A DNA stretch of 64,000 nt from Morganella morganii. GTDB taxonomy: Bacteria > Pseudomonadota > Gammaproteobacteria > Enterobacterales > Enterobacteriaceae. The translations under genes and the position numbers were made by a program. How positions within the stretch are numbered: position 1 is the first letter of the stretch; each line of letters starts with the position of its first letter. The stretch covers positions 1,364,001-1,428,000 of the forward strand of contig NZ_CP069157.1 in NCBI RefSeq assembly GCF_019243775.1, given 5' to 3'. The notes beneath the pieces are model-generated. The model searched no databases. It had not been told where the DNA came from and saw nothing but the letters and a program-made list of their open reading frames with translations. Shown here piece by piece: positions 1 to 7,641 of this stretch.

Positions 1-120
1 ACCATTCTTGACATCGTTTTCTCTCCACACAATTTAGATAATAAAAAGCCGTTACTTTTTATAAGTAATTAATTCCCTGGTGCTGGAATGATGGTTATTT
101 CTTTTTTATTATTCACAAAA

Positions 121-184
121 ATAAGTCCACCAGCGGTTATGCAAGGTATCTATCCGGCAGGACGATTTATGCCGGTGGACTTAT
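121..184. repeat. 11-bp inverted repeat with 42-base loop
   Basis: The arms ATAAGTCCACC (121-131) and GGTGGACTTAT (174-184) are perfectly complementary, and the inner bases AGCGG and GCC could extend the stem slightly. The rest of 1-305 shows no convincing gene. It lies downstream of the leftward gene at 306-515, so the structure could be a processing or termination element of the leftward phage operon or a small structured RNA. The repeat is seen directly; the role is open. Confidence 0.5.
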
Positions 185-305
185 GTTTGTAAAAAAGGGC
201 GGCCGGCTGGTGGAATGTACCGTGGTATGCACGGCCGCTAATGGTATTGCATGGTTATTGTTATGGGGTCGTTTACTCTTCACACAGTTATCAGATACGC
301 AGCCG

Positions 306-515
306 TTACTGCGGTTGTACTGTTAAAGCACAGCGGTCTTCCCACTTGATGATATCTTCATCGAGTCGACTGATGGTGCGTTCGTGGTCGCGGATCTCTC
401 TGTCACGTTCTGCATGTAGTAATTGCAGCTTTTGAATCGCTTGGGCTTTTTCGGTGATCCACTGTGCAACATCGTCGGCGGACATATTGCTGGTGATGGT
501 AGGTTCTGTTTGCAT
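306..515 (-). CDS. Small phage protein, first gene of the leftward (pL-like) operon
   Basis: This 69-residue acidic, helical protein has no family I recognise; residues 25-60 are charged and heptad-like, suggesting a short coiled coil. An AGGAGC ribosome site lies nine bases before the ATG. Its promoter region (516-614) holds two operator palindromes like those on the other side of the repressor gene, so it is probably repressed in the lysogen and expressed early on induction, in the position of lambda N. It has no visible arginine-rich RNA-binding motif, so an N-like role is not supported. Confidence 0.6.
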   Translation of the reverse strand: MQTEPTITSNMSADDVAQWITEKAQAIQKLQLLHAERDREIRDHERTISRLDEDIIKWEDRCALTVQPQ

Positions 516-549
516 GGTCAGATGCTCCTAAGTTTCGTTAGGTTTAAAT

Positions 550-598
550 CTAAGATAACTTAGTTTATCTGTCAATACAAATCTAAGAATTGTTAGAT
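550..598. promoter_or_regulatory. Left operators of the phage repressor
   Basis: CTAAGATAACTTAG (550-563) is a near-perfect palindrome and a second, ATCTAAGAATTGTTAGAT, spans 581-598. They match the three sites at 1272-1334. The arrangement mimics lambda OL, controlling the leftward gene at 306-515. Binding by the adjacent S24 repressor is inferred from the shared motif and position. Confidence 0.65.
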
Positions 599-614
599 TT
601 GCATGCTGAAAGGA

Positions 615-1247
615 TTAGAGTTCGTACTGTACGCCTTTGACAACGCCAACAATTTCGCAGTTGCCGTTAATTGCAATATTCGGATAACGAGGATTCAGTG
701 GGGACAAAAATCTATTGGGGCCATCTATAACCAATTTTTTAATGGTAACGTCATTAGTCCCGTTTAGTCTAGCAACAACTATTTTGCCGTGGGTGGCTTC
801 TGCAGACGGATCGACAATAACCATAACTCCTTCCGGAATGGAGGGCGTTCCAGTTGGGTTTGTCATGGAATCACCCTGAACTATAAGCGCAAAACTATTC
901 GGTGACACTTTAATGGAAGTCTCTAAATATTCGGTAGCTTCATCATATATTTCAGAGGGGATACTTTCTGTGAATTTACCTGCCTGTACATAGGAAATTA
1001 CCGGCAATCGCTGCATTGTAGTAACAACACTATCAGCTTGTTTTGAGGAAATACCATGTAAAATATAGGCCTCAGAGGTGTTAAAAAACTGAGCTAATTT
1101 AATCAGGGCGTCACCATTTGGTAGGTTTAGATCTTTCTCCCAATACCCAACAGCAACACCAGACACACCGCAATACTTTCCCAAGTCATTTTGAGTCGTC
1201 TTTGTCAGGCTTCTAAGCCGCTTAATCCTGCTTCCTACAGTATCCAT
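615..1247 (-). CDS. Phage CI-type repressor, S24/LexA self-cleaving
   Basis: A 210-residue lysogeny repressor. Residues 5-60 form a Cro/CI-type helix-turn-helix. Residues 80-205 are an S24 peptidase domain with an Ala89-Gly90 cleavage site, catalytic Ser127 in GDSMTNP and the general-base Lys170 in TIKKLV. RecA-stimulated self-cleavage after DNA damage would inactivate it and induce the prophage; that is known for the family and inferred here. It is transcribed leftward between two operator clusters, divergently from the cro-like gene at 1351. Length and motif order are normal for lambdoid repressors. Confidence 0.93.
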   Translation of the reverse strand: MDTVGSRIKRLRSLTKTTQNDLGKYCGVSGVAVGYWEKDLNLPNGDALIKLAQFFNTSEAYILHGISSKQADSVVTTMQRLPVISYVQAGKFTESIPSEIYDEATEYLETSIKVSPNSFALIVQGDSMTNPTGTPSIPEGVMVIVDPSAEATHGKIVVARLNGTNDVTIKKLVIDGPNRFLSPLNPRYPNIAINGNCEIVGVVKGVQYEL

Positions 1248-1271
1248 GTGAATCCCAGAGTTAGTTAAAAG

Positions 1272-1334
1272 CTAAGTTATCTTAGTTTTTGTTGATAAAA
1301 GATAACTTATATTTTAATATCTAATTTATCTTAG
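1272..1334. promoter_or_regulatory. Right operators between repressor and cro-like gene
   Basis: Three copies of a 14-bp palindrome lie 24-25 bp apart: CTAAGTTATCTTAG (1272-1285), AAAAGATAACTTAT (1297-1310) and CTAATTTATCTTAG (1321-1334). This is the three-site OR layout of lambdoid switches and must overlap the divergent early promoters. The sites are seen; occupancy by repressor and Cro is inferred. Confidence 0.75.
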
Positions 1335-1350
1335 ATTTGAGGGCGTGCTT

Positions 1351-1557
1351 ATGACCACCAGCGAAGTTGAAAGCTATTTCGGAGATGCAAACAAAGTAGC
1401 TGATTTTTTTGGAATAACCCCTGAAGCATTTTACCAATGGAAGAAACGACCGGGAGGTCTGATCCCTAAAAGCAGAGCATTTGAAGCAGCCTGCCGTACT
1501 GACGGAAAGCTGAAGTTCGATCCAATCCTTTACAAGCAGGGTACCAAAACTCTCTGA
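1351..1557 (+). CDS. Cro-like antirepressor (YdaS-like HTH)
   Basis: A 68-residue DNA-binding protein, first gene of the rightward early operon. The ATG at 1351 is preferred over the in-frame GTG at 1345. Residues 1-40 fit the Cro/YdaS pattern, in which a short helix is followed by an alanine-rich recognition segment and YQWKKRPGG. Cro proteins compete with the repressor at the right operators to commit to lytic growth. Position opposite the S24 repressor with three operators between supports the call more than sequence does, since small Cro proteins diverge quickly. Confidence 0.75.
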   Translation: MTTSEVESYFGDANKVADFFGITPEAFYQWKKRPGGLIPKSRAFEAACRTDGKLKFDPILYKQGTKTL

Positions 1558-1595
1558 CTTTGGTAACTACAACCCAACCTGAAAGCGAGTAGGCA

Positions 1596-2051
1596 ATGAA
1601 GAATGAATCACTGAAAGAAGTCGTAAGAGAGATGTGCAGCGCTACTAATGGTGGGCGCGAAGTTATGGCCGGTGCACTTGGTATGTCTGCCACGTCGTTC
1701 AATAACCGATTTTATGAAAAGAACGGCTGCAGGTTCTTCGATCACCACGACCTGATGACGATGCAGGAAGTCTCCGGGACGAAACTGTATGCCGAATATG
1801 TTGCAACAGAATCTGAAATGCTGCTGGTGGAAAGAATCAATCTTGATGATCTGGACGAGCCCGAATTATTTCGCCTGCATAGCAAGGTAGCGGCTAATCA
1901 GGGGGCACTGGCTGTGTTTATGGATAAATCACTGGAAGACGGGCAGGTAGACAGTGAAGAAGAAAAACAACTGAAAAAACTGTTGGATCGGACTGTGGCG
2001 ACAGGAAGGACATTTATCTATGCATTCATTAAGTACCACAAGAAAGGGTGA
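1596..2051 (+). CDS. YmfL-family regulator (CII position)
   Basis: A 151-residue protein resembling the YmfL family found in e14 and related prophages. It begins with a helical region including GGREVMAGALGMSATSF, which looks like a DNA-binding turn, and ends with a charged helical segment. It sits directly after cro, where lambda has cII, so a role in choosing lysogeny or controlling early genes is likely. The biochemical function of the family is poorly defined and I infer the role from position. Confidence 0.7.
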   Translation: MKNESLKEVVREMCSATNGGREVMAGALGMSATSFNNRFYEKNGCRFFDHHDLMTMQEVSGTKLYAEYVATESEMLLVERINLDDLDEPELFRLHSKVAANQGALAVFMDKSLEDGQVDSEEEKQLKKLLDRTVATGRTFIYAFIKYHKKG

Positions 2052-2114
2052 AGCCGAGAGTATACGGCTCTCGGCTTCGGTCGCGCTATATCAATGGTGT
2101 GAAGAGATAAACGC

Positions 2115-2306
2115 ATGAGCAGATTAACTCATTTGGCAGGCTTTGCGCAACTCCGCGTTGCTCCTGTGAAGGGTGGTAAAGACCCTGCCGCATTTGTTTA
2201 TACGGTAAGAGTACCGGAAGGTTTCTCGGAAACAAACTACCAGTTTGTGAAGTGGGCGGTAGGTGATTTTAACCGTCTGGGTAAGACAGCAGGAGCCGCG
2301 ACATGA
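2115..2306 (+). CDS. Hypothetical early phage protein
   Basis: A 63-residue protein with no recognised domain. It overlaps the next gene by four bases (ATGA), so the two are probably translationally coupled in the rightward early operon. The central segment is mixed strand and helix and there is no membrane segment or signal peptide. Codon use matches the neighbouring phage genes. Confidence 0.5.
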   Translation: MSRLTHLAGFAQLRVAPVKGGKDPAAFVYTVRVPEGFSETNYQFVKWAVGDFNRLGKTAGAAT

Positions 2307-2494
2307 AAGAAACAGCTGACAATCTGGATCGGTATTACACCGACAGCCGCGGGCGGAAAGTTCATGTTGTCCGGTTTGACCGGCAAAACAGCCGGGTGAT
2401 TTTCATGCGTGACGGCTATGAGCATCCGTGCTTTGAACCTCTGAAAACCTTTCAGGAGCGGTATACACGCGTGGATGAGGTGAACCATGAGTAA
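2303..2494 (+). CDS. DUF4222 small phage protein
   Basis: A 63-residue protein of the DUF4222 type, common in the early regions of lambdoid prophages. The signature is DRYYTDSRGRKVHVVRFD followed by a beta-rich RVIFMRDGYEHPC and a final FQERYTRV. The function is unknown. It overlaps both the preceding gene (ATGA) and the replication initiator gene at 2487, so it belongs to the same early transcript. Confidence 0.7.
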   Translation: MKETADNLDRYYTDSRGRKVHVVRFDRQNSRVIFMRDGYEHPCFEPLKTFQERYTRVDEVNHE

Positions 2495-3530
2495 TTTACT
2501 ACTGAAAAGCCGTCCGCTGGTAATCATTCCTGAGCTGGCAGTCCGGCTTGGTGTGAGTGAAGCGATAGTACTTCAGCAGGTTCAGTACTGGCTTAACGAT
2601 ACTGCCTCAGGTGTTGAAATTGATGGTCGCCGCTGGATTTACAATACGATAGATCAGTGGAAAGAGCAGTTTCCGTTTTACTCAGAAAAAACCATCAAAC
2701 GGGCGTTTACTAACCTGAAAACCCTGGGTGTTCTGAACGTTGAGCAACTTAAAAAAGCATCTCATGACCGAACGAATTACTACTCAATAAACCATGAACA
2801 CCCGCTTCTTTCCGATGGGGTCAAAATGTCTTCACCGAACGGGTCAAAATGTCCTCATCGAGCTGGTCAAAATGACCATGTCGAAGAGGTCAGCATGAAC
2901 TCATCGAACGGGTCAGATTGTCCCGATCTTACAGAGACTACAACAGAGATTACTACAGAGAATACAACAGAGAATACAACAGAGAATTCTTGTCCGGTTC
3001 CTGCGGAACAGGACCCGGCGAAAGAGGTTCTTGATTATTTTAATCTCACGACCAATTCAAATTACCGTGACGGAAAAACTACGATGGGACATATCCGCGC
3101 AAGACTGGCTGAGAATTATCTCCCATCTGACCTGAACCTGATCACCGACTACCTTACTGAAAAATGGCAAAACGACAGCAGGATGCGGGATTACCTGCGC
3201 CCTAAGACGCTGTTCAGCCCTGAGAACTGCGAAGAATATTTTGCCAAAGCACAGAAATGGCATGAATCCGGCCGCCCTGCGTGTGTTAACGGCCACTGGC
3301 TGAAGCCTGGCGAGGTGCATGTGGAAATTGATCCGCTGGAACGTGACGAGGCATTCGCTCGCCTGATTAGCAGCGGGTCAAAGCCGCGTAACCGCATCGA
3401 GGAAATCGCACTAAAAATGGCCGGTAAAACTGGTATCCGGAGGCAGACAGAATTCATGGGTCGCAAAACATGGATTTATATCTGGAAACAGGCCACAGAG
3501 CAGGCCGCAAAAGAACAGGAGGCAGCATGA
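2487..3530 (+). CDS. Phage replication initiator (O-like, Phg_2220_C domain)
   Basis: A 347-residue protein. Residues 1-110 look like a winged-helix DNA-binding domain, with two helices and a recognition segment around YSEKTIKRAFTNLKTLGVL. Residues 110-175 are low complexity with Thr-Glu-Asn repeats. Residues 180-260 match the conserved phage C-terminal domain Phg_2220_C (EVLDYFNL start, YLRPKTLFSP core). The gene lies where lambda has O, and its linker DNA carries five 23-bp iterons, so it probably binds an origin inside its own gene and loads the host helicase. No separate P-like loader is visible. Confidence 0.78.
   Translation: MSNLLLKSRPLVIIPELAVRLGVSEAIVLQQVQYWLNDTASGVEIDGRRWIYNTIDQWKEQFPFYSEKTIKRAFTNLKTLGVLNVEQLKKASHDRTNYYSINHEHPLLSDGVKMSSPNGSKCPHRAGQNDHVEEVSMNSSNGSDCPDLTETTTEITTENTTENTTENSCPVPAEQDPAKEVLDYFNLTTNSNYRDGKTTMGHIRARLAENYLPSDLNLITDYLTEKWQNDSRMRDYLRPKTLFSPENCEEYFAKAQKWHESGRPACVNGHWLKPGEVHVEIDPLERDEAFARLISSGSKPRNRIEEIALKMAGKTGIRRQTEFMGRKTWIYIWKQATEQAAKEQEAA
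2819..2925. repeat. Five 23-bp iterons, probable phage replication origin
   Basis: GGTCAAAATGTC-like units begin at 2819, 2842, 2865, 2888 and 2911, exactly 23 bp apart. Since 23 is not a multiple of three, the repeats are read in three different frames (VKMS, SKCP, QND), so the DNA rather than the protein is conserved. They are followed at about 2935-2990 by an AT-richer stretch of 12-bp ACAACAGAGAAT repeats that could unwind. This is the layout of an iteron origin within an O-type gene. Confidence 0.75.
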
Positions 3531-3775
3531 TCATGCGTTTGGAAAGCAAAGAGATTTACGGTGTGAGTGTGGTTCCTGTGATGGCGGTTCTGCACCGGTT
3601 TATTCGGTGGTGGGTACTGCGCGACCTGAACCGCGCCTGGTCAGATGATCGCTTTTTTGAAAAGCACATTCAGCGCCGCGGCTGGCTGCATATTGCGGAC
3701 GCGTTCACATTCCACAACCGGTATCAGCGACTGCGTGAAGTGGTGAAAGCATATCAGGGGAAGGGCGCTATCTGA
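3527..3775 (+). CDS. Hypothetical early phage protein
   Basis: An 82-residue basic protein rich in Arg and Trp, for example FIRWWVLRDLNRAW. The ATG at 3527 overlaps the stop of the initiator gene (ATGA) and its own stop overlaps the next ATG (TGATG), so it is coupled on both sides. No recognised domain or membrane segment is visible. Its place among replication and recombination genes suggests an accessory in nucleic-acid metabolism, but nothing in the sequence proves it. Confidence 0.55.
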   Translation: MIMRLESKEIYGVSVVPVMAVLHRFIRWWVLRDLNRAWSDDRFFEKHIQRRGWLHIADAFTFHNRYQRLREVVKAYQGKGAI

Positions 3776-4791
3776 TGAATTACCTGTTAACCGGCTTTGT
3801 CCAGGAAGATGCCCGGATCCTGATGTTTAATCCGGGCGCGGAGATCGGCAATTTCCGGAATGGCGCCCGTTATGTTGTCAGTGCTGCTCCCCGTTCAATG
3901 GATGGTATTCCGTCCGGTCGCGTTCCGGCAGATACGCAGCCGCTGCTGACGGATGCTCGGGTATTACGTTTCCTGGACAATCCCGCAGTGGTAAAAGCTG
4001 CCGGCGGTTTACAGGGGTTTCGGCATTACGTTAAATCGATGGGTCACTGCCAGATTAACGATCCGGAAAACCCTTATCACCACCACGAACTGACCATGAC
4101 CCGGCGCAAGGACGGATTCATCCGGACGTGCTGGCACCATGACAACATCTTGCGGGCGCGTAATGTCCACCAGCAGCAGGCGGATGAAATTCTGTTATGC
4201 AACCAACGGGCATTTGTGGCGAGAAGTATTTTTACCGATCTTCGGCTGCCGGCCGGCCACTTTCTGAATCCCTCCGATTTGTTCACCTGGTCGGTGATGC
4301 GCCGTGTCAGTGATCATCTTCCGCCCTTTATCTGTTCATACATCCTGATGCAGCCACCGGAAGAAGAGATAATCGGCACCATGACGGAGCATTCCATTGT
4401 TCACCGGGCGCGTTCACACAGTCAGATTGTTCAGGGCATTGTTGAGCAGGTAAAGCCGGTCGTTATTCCGGAGATAGAGCCGGAGCCACCAGCCAGTTTT
4501 ATGAAAATCCCGAAGTTAAAACGCTGGGAGTGCCCGAAATACCTGCAATGGGTGAAAAGCCAGCCGTGTTGTGTGTGCGGCCAGCAGGCGGACGACCCAC
4601 ATCACATCATCGGTCATGGCACCGGCGGTACCGGCACAAAGGCACACGACAGCTTTACTATCCCGCTGTGCCGTATTCACCATGACGAGTTACACAGCGA
4701 CCCGGCAGCATGGGAGCAGAAGCACGGCAGCCAGCTGGAGTTGTTATTTAAGTTTATGAACCGGTCATACGGGATCGGTGTTTTTGGTTAA
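3775..4791 (+). CDS. DUF968 phage protein, HNH-like zinc domain
   Basis: A 338-residue protein of the DUF968 type. The C-terminal 100 residues carry the diagnostic PKLKRWECPKYLQWVKSQPC, then CCVCGQ, DPHHIIGHG and LCRIHHDELH, a Cys/His zinc-binding pattern related to HNH nucleases. The N-terminal 220 residues are a separate poorly characterised region. The family sits before Q in many lambdoid prophages and is thought to act on recombination intermediates or DNA, but the activity of this protein is unproven. Confidence 0.8.
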   Translation: MNYLLTGFVQEDARILMFNPGAEIGNFRNGARYVVSAAPRSMDGIPSGRVPADTQPLLTDARVLRFLDNPAVVKAAGGLQGFRHYVKSMGHCQINDPENPYHHHELTMTRRKDGFIRTCWHHDNILRARNVHQQQADEILLCNQRAFVARSIFTDLRLPAGHFLNPSDLFTWSVMRRVSDHLPPFICSYILMQPPEEEIIGTMTEHSIVHRARSHSQIVQGIVEQVKPVVIPEIEPEPPASFMKIPKLKRWECPKYLQWVKSQPCCVCGQQADDPHHIIGHGTGGTGTKAHDSFTIPLCRIHHDELHSDPAAWEQKHGSQLELLFKFMNRSYGIGVFG

Positions 4792-4821
4792 TGCGCTGTA
4801 CGGAGCGCTGAGAGATAAACA

Positions 4822-5262
4822 ATGAGAGATATTCAGATTGCATTAGACCGCTGGGGCGGATGGTCTTCATCAGACAACTGTGGAGTGGATTACTCACACA
4901 TAGCAGCAGGATTTAAAGGGCTCATCGTCAGTAACAGATCGGAGCGCCAGTCATGTAGCGATCACGATGGCCGTGTTATCGACCAGGCAATCACTAAGTT
5001 AAAAGCTGTCAGAAAAGATGAAGAACTCGATCTGATTGTTGCTCATTACATGTACGGGGTATCAAAACGGGCAATAGCCCGTAAATGGAAGTTAAGCGAG
5101 GGGCGTATACGTCAGATGCTTCAGGTTGCAGAAGGGTTTGTCGATGGTTATCTGTATGCCACCGGTGCAGTTCTTGATATGGATTTAGAGATAGAAAAAG
5201 CCAGGGTAATAAATTGCAGTAAAAAAGTATTAGTGCGCTACGCAAATTCGGTGCTACTGTGA
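4822..5262 (+). CDS. Phage antitermination protein Q
   Basis: A 146-residue Q-type late regulator (Phage_antitermQ family). Diagnostic segments are the start MRDIQIALDRWGGW, the IAAGFKGL stretch, and LIVAHYMYGVSKRAIARKWK followed by EGRIRQMLQVAEGFVDG, which is a sigma-like helix-turn-helix. Q proteins load on RNA polymerase paused at the late promoter and allow read-through into lysis and structural genes. It lies at the expected place between replication and lysis genes, though an AT-rich gene has been inserted between Q and the holin. Confidence 0.88.
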   Translation: MRDIQIALDRWGGWSSSDNCGVDYSHIAAGFKGLIVSNRSERQSCSDHDGRVIDQAITKLKAVRKDEELDLIVAHYMYGVSKRAIARKWKLSEGRIRQMLQVAEGFVDGYLYATGAVLDMDLEIEKARVINCSKKVLVRYANSVLL

Positions 5263-5296
5263 TAAGAGTGATTCCTATGTCACATTGCTTATAAAC

Positions 5297-5322
5297 AGAA
5301 ACCTCGCAATTGCGGGGTTTCT
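5297..5322 (+). terminator. Hairpin after Q
   Basis: AGAAACC and GGTTTCT enclose a further paired TCGCAATTGCGG, followed by a mixed T/A tract. It is a plausible early terminator, or a site that the Q-modified polymerase reads through, located immediately before the inserted AT-rich gene. Confidence 0.55.
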
Positions 5323-5365
5323 AATATATTATTCATAATATATGGTTAATTTATGAGTGATATTT

Positions 5366-6590
5366 ATGAATGATGAGAAAAGCAAGCAAGAGCAAGAGTA
5401 TCGTATTTTTGTAGATAATTTAAAAAATACTACTATGTGTATTGACTCATTAAGCAGTGATAATTTTATCAATGGTATTTCTAATAAATTAAATAATGAT
5501 AAAAATAATATACATAGTATAGAATTAATTAAAAAACTATATGATGATATTGTAGATGTAAATAAATATATAAATATCCGTAGTGATATGCTATATAATG
5601 TATGCAAAAAATCAAGGTTATTTGGTTATGTGAAGTATGATGATAAAACTAATAGAGTTCAATATCTTTTGTATATGTATACATATTTTATTCGTTTTAT
5701 TATGGAATATAATTTTGAAAGAGTGGACAATGGTATTGTTCCTGAACTTATACTGCCAATAAATAATTATCAATACTATGATATAATATATGAAAACATA
5801 ATAGATGATTATAATTTTAGTTTATATGGTTATTATCTTTATGCTAAAAACGAATTTTTGAATAATATTATTAAGGATAAGTTACAATTACTGAGAGGTA
5901 ATGATATTGAACTCAGTACTATCAATAAAAGTATCAAAGATCTATCAGATAAAAATAATGAAATAATAAATAAATTTAATGAAATCGAAGTTAGTGGTGA
6001 AGACTATATTTTAAAATTTAAAAGTGAAATGAATGAGATAGAAAGGACTTTAAGAGATGATATTTTTGAAAAAGTAAGTATAATTCAGGGCTTAGAGAAA
6101 AGTGTTAATAATATCAATAACGGATTAACTTTTATTGGTCTCGAGAAAGCATATGAAAAATTTTCTATTCAGAAAGGCAGAGAAAAAAGAAATGCAAGGA
6201 ATGTTTTGAAAATATCTGTTTCATTATTATTTTTACCTATTATAGTTAAGATAATTTCATATGCTTGTGGTGTTGTTTACAATTATTATGGTTATGCGCT
6301 TACAGCAACAGCAACTTTACTTTTTTTATACCTATTCAGAGTGTCATTACTAAACTATCAATCTATAAAAGCAGAACTAACTCAAATAAACCTAAGAAGA
6401 AGTCTGTGTATGTTTATCCAGGGATATACGGAATTTTCTGTAAAACACGAAGATCGGTCATCTCTCTCTAAGTTTGAAAGCTTAGTTTTTTCAAACGTAA
6501 TACCAGATTCTAAAAAAAATACCATCTACTCTTGATGGTTTAGAGCAGTTGGCTAAATTATTCGAATCAATGAAGGGAAAGAATAGCTAA
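5366..6590 (+). CDS. AT-rich coiled-coil, two-helix membrane protein (moron), 3' frameshift
   Basis: Roughly 390 residues from the ATG at 5366, far more AT-rich than its neighbours, so it is probably a recently acquired accessory gene. Residues about 180-270 are coiled coil, followed by two hydrophobic segments near residues 285-335 (VSLLFLPIIVKIISYACGVV and YALTATATLLFLYLF) and a cytoplasmic tail. A run of eight A at 6512-6519 ends the literal reading at 6535; with seven A the frame continues about 20 residues (PSTLDGLEQLAKLFESM) to a stop at 6588-6590. It lies between Q and holin with its own flanking hairpins. A superinfection-exclusion or abortive-infection role is a guess from architecture. 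Confidence 0.65.
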
Positions 6591-6608
6591 ATTCTATAAA
6601 TTACTTAA

Positions 6609-6632
6609 GGTCGCTCCGGCGGCCTTTTTTTT
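6609..6632 (+). terminator. Terminator after the AT-rich gene
   Basis: GGTCGC TCCG GCGGCC followed by eight T is a strong intrinsic terminator. It isolates the inserted gene from the lysis cassette. The bases from 6633 to 6840 hold no gene. Confidence 0.8.
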
Positions 6633-6840
6633 GCCAGCAACAACAAGAGCATTGGAATACGACAGGCTCATTACCTAATCCGTATTCGGTCACAGTGCTC
6701 TTCTTCTTGCTTTCCCGCCGCTGGTGGGATTATCCGAACAATGCCGCAGCCACCTCACTTTAACCTGTTTAAAACATATAAACCGGTTGCGGCATTTCCC
6801 TATCAATTCACACACGGAACACTCCGCAGGGGGTGGAAAA

Positions 6841-7032
6841 ATGCGTATGTCCGATAAATATTCCAGCCCTGCGGCGTATGCGTGGGGTGTCTTTACTGCT
6901 GCTTTTGGTGCTCTGTCTCTGGATCAATGGGCTATCGTTGCCGGTATCGTCTGCACCATCGGGACGTTCCTGGTGAACTGGTATTACAAACGGAAAGAAT
7001 TCCAACTGAAAGCCGGAGAACATCATGAATAA
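6841..7032 (+). CDS. Holin, class II HP1 family
   Basis: A 63-residue holin starting at the ATG at 6841, which has an AGGGGGTGG ribosome site; longer upstream readings are not needed. Two hydrophobic helices (about residues 10-28 and 31-48) precede the charged tail [16 protein letters not shown], a pattern typical of HP1/P2-type holins. It permeabilises the inner membrane and lets the SAR endolysin become active. Its 3' end overlaps the endolysin gene by eight bases. A close paralogue lies at 55315. Confidence 0.88.
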   Translation: MRMSDKYSSPAAYAWGVFTAAFGALSLDQWAIVAGIVCTIGTFLVNWYYKRKEFQLKAGEHHE

Positions 7033-7501
7033 CCGATTATTTAAAAAAGTCATGGCCGCTTGTGCTGCCGGGGCAATTGCCGGTGCGCTGGTGCTGATCC
7101 CCGCATATGAGGGTGTTGAGTACAAACCTTATCGTGATGTGGCCGGAGTGCTCACCGTATGTTACGGCCATACCGGCAGTGATATTCAGCCCGGCAAGCT
7201 GTACACGGACGCTGAATGTAAGGCGCTGTTGCATGACGACCTGACGAAAGTCCGGCGCGCGGTTGACCCGATGATCAAAGTGCCGATTGATGACAATACC
7301 CGGGCGGCCATCTATTCATTTGCATATAACACCGGAACCGGTGCGTTCTCGCGCTCCACTATGCTGCGCAAACTCAATGCCGGTGATATCGCCGGTGCAT
7401 GTGACGAAATGAAGCGCTGGACGTTTGCCGGAGGTAAACAGTGGCAGGGTCTGATCAACCGGCGCGAGACGGAGAAAGCGGTATGCCACGGAACCCTTTA
7501 A
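7025..7501 (+). CDS. SAR endolysin (lysozyme, GH24)
   Basis: A 158-residue T4/P21-type lysozyme that cleaves the glycan strands of peptidoglycan. The catalytic triad pattern is visible as Glu29 ([11 protein letters not shown]), Asp38 and Thr44. An uncleaved, weakly hydrophobic N-terminal helix (residues 8-27, rich in Ala and Gly) fits a signal-anchor-release endolysin exported by Sec and activated when the holin depolarises the membrane. The paralogue at 55499 has the same length and residues. Confidence 0.92.
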   Translation: MNNRLFKKVMAACAAGAIAGALVLIPAYEGVEYKPYRDVAGVLTVCYGHTGSDIQPGKLYTDAECKALLHDDLTKVRRAVDPMIKVPIDDNTRAAIYSFAYNTGTGAFSRSTMLRKLNAGDIAGACDEMKRWTFAGGKQWQGLINRRETEKAVCHGTL

Positions 7502-7641
7502 TGCAGATCATCATTGCTATCATCCTGCTGACTACTGCTCTGTTGGCGGGTTGTTATCTGTATTCACTCGAGAGTCACTGTAAGCCGCTGCCGGGTAACC
7601 AGCTGGAAGGTGTGATCCACTATGAGTGTGAAGCGCCATGA
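7483..7641 (+). CDS. Small lipoprotein between endolysin and Rz
   Basis: A 52-residue protein starting inside the end of the endolysin gene. A hydrophobic N-terminus ends in the lipobox LLAGC (Cys24), followed by [14 protein letters not shown] and two further Cys. A protein of the same length and pattern occurs in the same place in the second lysis cassette (55957-56115), so it is a conserved part of this cassette type rather than a chance reading. It could be an additional outer-membrane factor for lysis; its function is not known to me. Confidence 0.65.
   Translation: MPRNPLMQIIIAIILLTTALLAGCYLYSLESHCKPLPGNQLEGVIHYECEAP

Noticed and set aside
2819-2925. CRISPR-like array
   Set aside because: The units are only about 12 conserved bases at a 23-bp step, with no unique spacers of normal length, and lie within a coding gene; iterons explain them better.
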